A stretch of DNA of 64,000 nucleotides. Source: Pseudophaeobacter sp965641885. Lineage in GTDB: Bacteria > Pseudomonadota > Alphaproteobacteria > Rhodobacterales > Rhodobacteraceae. Location of the stretch: assembly GCA_965641885.1 (NCBI GenBank), contig OZ282574.1, forward strand, positions 3,410,001-3,474,000, read 5' to 3'. Of the stretch, positions 61,290 to 64,000 are shown in pieces; positions within the stretch are counted from its first letter, which is position 1; each line of letters begins with the position of its first letter. The notes beneath the pieces were generated by a model. It ran no database searches. It was not told where the DNA came from and saw nothing but the letters and a program-made list of their open reading frames with translations. The position numbers and the translations under genes were made by a program.

Positions 61290-61366
61290 GCGCCGCCTCA
61301 CAAGAGGCGGCGCCGGGCCCAAGGCCGCCAAGGTGGAGGCGCAGCCACCATCTGCGGGCGCGGGAG
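61290..61366 (+). repeat. Dispersed two-hairpin element, copy 7
   Basis: A perfect 9-bp hairpin (GCGCCGCCT, loop CACAAG, AGGCGGCGC; 61290-61313) is followed by CGGGCCCAAG. A second hairpin follows (GGTGG ... CCACC), and the end GGGCGCGGGAGC is at 61355-61366. It fills the gap between the convergent glycosyltransferase and WecG-type genes. Confidence 0.82.
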
Positions 61367-61436
61367 CCATTCCTTTGCCTGTCCTGTAGCCCGCGCAGCC
61401 CCCAGCCCGCAGCCTTCGTCTCGCTGTCCCTTGAGA

Positions 61437-62189
61437 CTAGCCCTGTCGCATACGCAGTGCTTTGACGATCTGCCCGGGCAAAATAGCAAAACACTTGGCA
61501 TAACGCGGCATCATCCGCACCGGGCTGCTCAGGGCCCGCCACAGCCATTCCATTGCAATTTTGCGTACCCAAAGCGGCGCCCGGGTCTGATGTCCGCCCA
61601 GAAAATCAAGCCCGGCTCCAATCGAGGCGAACCCAACCGCCGGTGCCGCACCCCGGCCCCGATGCGCCAGCCTCTCTTGTTTCGGCGCGCCCAGCGCCAG
61701 AAAGCACAGCCGGATGCCTTTGCTCTTCAGAGCCTCTAAAATCGCCCCCGCCTCGGCGCTTTCGGGGTCAAAAACACCCGAGGGCGCATGACACCAGGCC
61801 ACATCCAGCCCCGGCACCTGCGCCTGCAGCGACGCAGCCGCATCCCCAAGCGCCTCATCAGTGCTTCCGACCAGAGCGACAGGCACCCCCGCTGCCGCTG
61901 CCAGACGGCAGAGCGGCAAAACCATGTCAGAACCTGGCATCAATTCCACCCGGCGCCCCGCAAGGCGCGATAGCCAAACAATGGGTCGCCCATCCGCAAC
62001 CACCAGATCCTGGCCGCAATAGGCTGCAAGGAAGCTCTCTGACTGGGCCAGTTTCACCAAATGATCAAGGTTTATGGTCGCAAGCGCAAAGCCCTCGCCC
62101 GTGGAAAAACGCCGTAGAACCTCGTGCTCCAACGCGGCCTGATCCGGCAGGTTCACTGTGATACGCTGGTCTTGAAATTCAAAAAACAA
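61437..62189 (-). CDS. WecG/TagA/CpsF-family glycosyltransferase
   Basis: The product is 250 aa from a TTG at 62189 (LFFEFQDQRITV), preceded by a GGGG box. The frame remains open upstream to 62456 but without homology-like sequence. Family motifs: ATINLDHLVKLAQ near residue 35, VVADGRPIVWLSRLAGRRVELMPGSDMVLPL around 60-90 and FLALGAPKQE near 180. It adds a sugar (ManNAc-like) to a lipid-linked precursor in surface polysaccharide synthesis. Divergent from the O-antigen-ligase-like gene with about 270 bases between. Start is not certain. Confidence 0.85.
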   Translation of the reverse strand: MFFEFQDQRITVNLPDQAALEHEVLRRFSTGEGFALATINLDHLVKLAQSESFLAAYCGQDLVVADGRPIVWLSRLAGRRVELMPGSDMVLPLCRLAAAAGVPVALVGSTDEALGDAAASLQAQVPGLDVAWCHAPSGVFDPESAEAGAILEALKSKGIRLCFLALGAPKQERLAHRGRGAAPAVGFASIGAGLDFLGGHQTRAPLWVRKIAMEWLWRALSSPVRMMPRYAKCFAILPGQIVKALRMRQG

Positions 62190-62458
62190 TTGCTTACCCC
62201 TGCTGCAAAATCCGGAACGGATGCGGCCTGTCCTGTGCAGTTTAGCGCAATACCCTGCCTCTGGCTGCCGCTCAAGCCTCGCGAACAAGGTTGGTTTCCA
62301 TAGCCTTTTGTATCGCCCTGCTCCGCCTTTGGAATATGGGCTACGCGCAAGAACACAGGACAATGGAAAGGGAAATGTTTTAACTTTGAGATGAAATGGT
62401 CCGATCCGGGTCATTAAAATCCCATCGACCTGCCGCAATTGGACCCTACCTAACACCC

Positions 62459-63922
62459 ATGCCCAACGCTCTCGCCTATCTGATGTTGTTGATCTGGCCC
62501 GTGGTCAGTGTGGTGCTGTTCCGGCGTCTTTCGCCAGAACGGGCGATTCTGTGGTGCATTCTGGCCGGCTATATGCTGTTGCCGCCGGTGGCCGAGTTTG
62601 ACCTGCCACTGGTGCCCGACATGGACAAATTCACCATTCCGTCGATCATGGCCTTTATTCTATGCATCGGTCTGCTGCGCAAAAAAGTCCCTCTGTTGCC
62701 GCGCCACCCGCTGGCCCGGGTGCTGACCCTGCTGTTTGCCTTTGCCGTTGTGCCCACCGTGATGACAAATGGGGATCCGATAATCTTTGAGGTGCTGGCG
62801 GGCTCCGACCCGATTGTGTTCATTGTTGACATGCTGCCGGGGCTCAGATGGCGTGATCTGGGATCGGTTATGATCAATCAGATCATTATTCTGATGCCGT
62901 TTCTGCTGGCGCGGCGGTATCTGTCTTCTCCCGAAGCGCAAAAAGAGCTGCTGCTGGCCTTTTGCATTGCCGGCCTTGCCTACTCTATTCCCTCGCTGAT
63001 CGAGATCCGTCTCAGCCCGCAAATCAACATCAAGGTCTATGGTTTTTTTCAGCACAATTTTTCGCAAACCATGCGCCAGGGTGGCTTTCGTCCTATCGTG
63101 TTCATGCCCCACTCGCTGTGGCTGGCCCTGTTCATGTTTTCGGCTGTGCTTGCGACGACAGCTTTGGCGCGGGCCGCGCAGGGACGCGAGCGGATTCGAC
63201 TGGCTATGGCTGCGGCCTATCTCTTTTGGGTCCTGATCCTGTGCAAAAGCTTTGCCTCGCTGGCCTACGGTCTGAGCTTTGTGCCGATGGTGGCGCTGGC
63301 CTCGGCGCGCTGGCAGATCCGGGCGGCGCTGCTCCTGGCAGCCATCGCCATCACCTACCCAATGCTGCGCAACCTTGGCCTGATCCCAACCGAAGCCATC
63401 CTCGCCCAGGCCGAAGCGCTGAGCGCCGAGCGCGCCCAGTCGCTGGGCTACCGGTTCGACAACGAGGCCCTGATGCTGCAACGCGCCGCAGAAAAGCCCT
63501 GGTTTGGCTGGGGAGGCTGGGGGCGCAATCTGGTGCGTAACTCAGAAACCGGCTCCATCATCTCGATCCCTGATGGCCATTGGATTCTGGTCTTTGGCTC
63601 GCTGGGCTGGCTTGGGTATCTGGCTGAGATGGGACTGTTGTGCCTGCCGCTGGCCCTGCTGGGGCGTGAAATCCGGCGGCGTGGCAAAAAAGGGATTTCT
63701 CCCTTTGCCACGCCCATCGCACTGATCCTCGCTGCAACCATGGTGGATATGATGCTGAATGACACATTGGTGCCCATGACCTGGCTCTGTGCCGGCTCAA
63801 TCCTGGGTTATGCGGAGAGATTGCGCTATCCGGGCCTGTTTGAAAAACGACGACCGCTCTTTGAGGGGGCGCAGGCGCTGGTGCCTCAGCCCCCTCCCGC
63901 CCATGCCCGTAGCTTTCTATAA
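62459..63922 (+). CDS. O-antigen ligase/polymerase-like membrane protein
   Basis: The product is 487 aa from ATG 62459; a 21-codon in-frame extension upstream is possible. About 11-12 membrane helices. Wzy/WaaL-like pattern: helices ending with a large periplasmic loop (about residues 330-380) carrying RFDNEALMLQRAAEKPWFGWGGWGRN, the PWFGWG motif typical of O-antigen ligase/polymerase families (Wzy_C). It polymerises or ligates a surface glycan. It has a Pro-rich cytoplasmic tail. Belongs to the polysaccharide locus continuing off the window. Confidence 0.86.
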   Translation: MPNALAYLMLLIWPVVSVVLFRRLSPERAILWCILAGYMLLPPVAEFDLPLVPDMDKFTIPSIMAFILCIGLLRKKVPLLPRHPLARVLTLLFAFAVVPTVMTNGDPIIFEVLAGSDPIVFIVDMLPGLRWRDLGSVMINQIIILMPFLLARRYLSSPEAQKELLLAFCIAGLAYSIPSLIEIRLSPQINIKVYGFFQHNFSQTMRQGGFRPIVFMPHSLWLALFMFSAVLATTALARAAQGRERIRLAMAAAYLFWVLILCKSFASLAYGLSFVPMVALASARWQIRAALLLAAIAITYPMLRNLGLIPTEAILAQAEALSAERAQSLGYRFDNEALMLQRAAEKPWFGWGGWGRNLVRNSETGSIISIPDGHWILVFGSLGWLGYLAEMGLLCLPLALLGREIRRRGKKGISPFATPIALILAATMVDMMLNDTLVPMTWLCAGSILGYAERLRYPGLFEKRRPLFEGAQALVPQPPPAHARSFL

Positions 63923-63967
63923 TGCCCTATTATTTTCACGATAACGTGCGATTTGATCACCTGGTCT

Positions 63968-64000
63968 TCACAGCTTGGCCGCATAGATGAACCAGTGTCT
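63968..64000 (-). CDS. Possible C-terminal fragment of a minus-strand gene
   Basis: On the minus strand the frame entering from the right edge encodes RHWFIYAAKL and then TGA. It could be the last residues of a gene lying mostly outside the window. Ten residues are too few for any identification; the plus strand has only a 22-codon frame here. Confidence 0.3.
   Translation of the reverse strand, partial: RHWFIYAAKL

Noticed and set aside
62190..62456. N-terminal extension of the WecG-type transferase
   Set aside because: The extra 89 codons are Arg/Pro/Ser-rich, unlike the family; a TTG with GGGG box at 62189 gives the usual family length.

Overview
This 64 kb window is a chromosomal segment of an alphaproteobacterium, almost certainly a marine Rhodobacteraceae (Roseobacter group, Phaeobacter/Ruegeria-like). 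The reasons are the high GC content, the ruvCAB order, the purine ring-opening cluster with membrane PuuD and a PuuE-UraD fusion, the phosphatidylcholine synthase, the DUF1127 protein and a tandem glycine riboswitch. No rRNA, tRNA, CRISPR array, prophage or transposase gene is visible. Almost everything is single-copy core or metabolic gene content.

Layout. 1-5.6 kb: Tol-Pal envelope operon on the minus strand (ybgC, tolQ, tolR, tolA, tolB, pal, start of cpoB). 5.7-10 kb: thpR-like 2H phosphoesterase, an unknown protein, a MazG-like protein and ruvCAB. 10.2-19.5 kb: DUF1127 protein, a one-TM protein, prmA, an MFS transporter, a YeeE/YedE sulfur-compound permease, a serralysin-type RTX protease, priA and fsa. 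19.5-25 kb: an unrecognised gene behind fsa, DUF484 protein, xerC, two tiny basic proteins (one only 39 aa), pcs and ogt. 25-36.9 kb: ileS, VIT/CCC1 transporter, group III truncated haemoglobin, ycjX-GNAT-ycjF operon, truA, a thioesterase/acyl-CoA dehydrogenase pair and ghrA.

36.9-43.7 kb: a membrane-anchored amidohydrolase; gcvH alone behind a tandem glycine riboswitch; then a glutamine-synthetase-like enzyme, a Rieske ring-hydroxylating oxygenase and a divergent IclR regulator. 43.9-53.4 kb: purine catabolism (allE, NCS2 permease, allA, puuE-uraD fusion, uraH, LysR regulator, puuD), interrupted by a secreted small protein and a GAPDH paralogue. Together these take urate through 5-hydroxyisourate and OHCU to allantoin and, after a missing allantoate amidohydrolase step, from ureidoglycine to glyoxylate, ammonia and urea. 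53.6-59 kb: tamA-tamB. 59.1-64 kb: start of a polysaccharide locus (two family-2 glycosyltransferases, a WecG/TagA-type transferase, an O-antigen ligase/polymerase-like membrane protein).

The most distinctive non-genic signal is a dispersed intergenic element of about 68-77 bp. It has a GC-rich perfect hairpin, a GGGCCCAAC-like core, usually a second hairpin, and a GGGCGGGAGC-like end. I find seven copies, two pairs of which are arranged hairpin-to-hairpin. Two copies sit inside a longer composite of about 210-235 bp. Short in-frame minisatellites (12 bp or 30 bp units) in tolA, tamA and a small secreted-protein gene are a second recurrent theme. I saw no clear new defence or mobile system.
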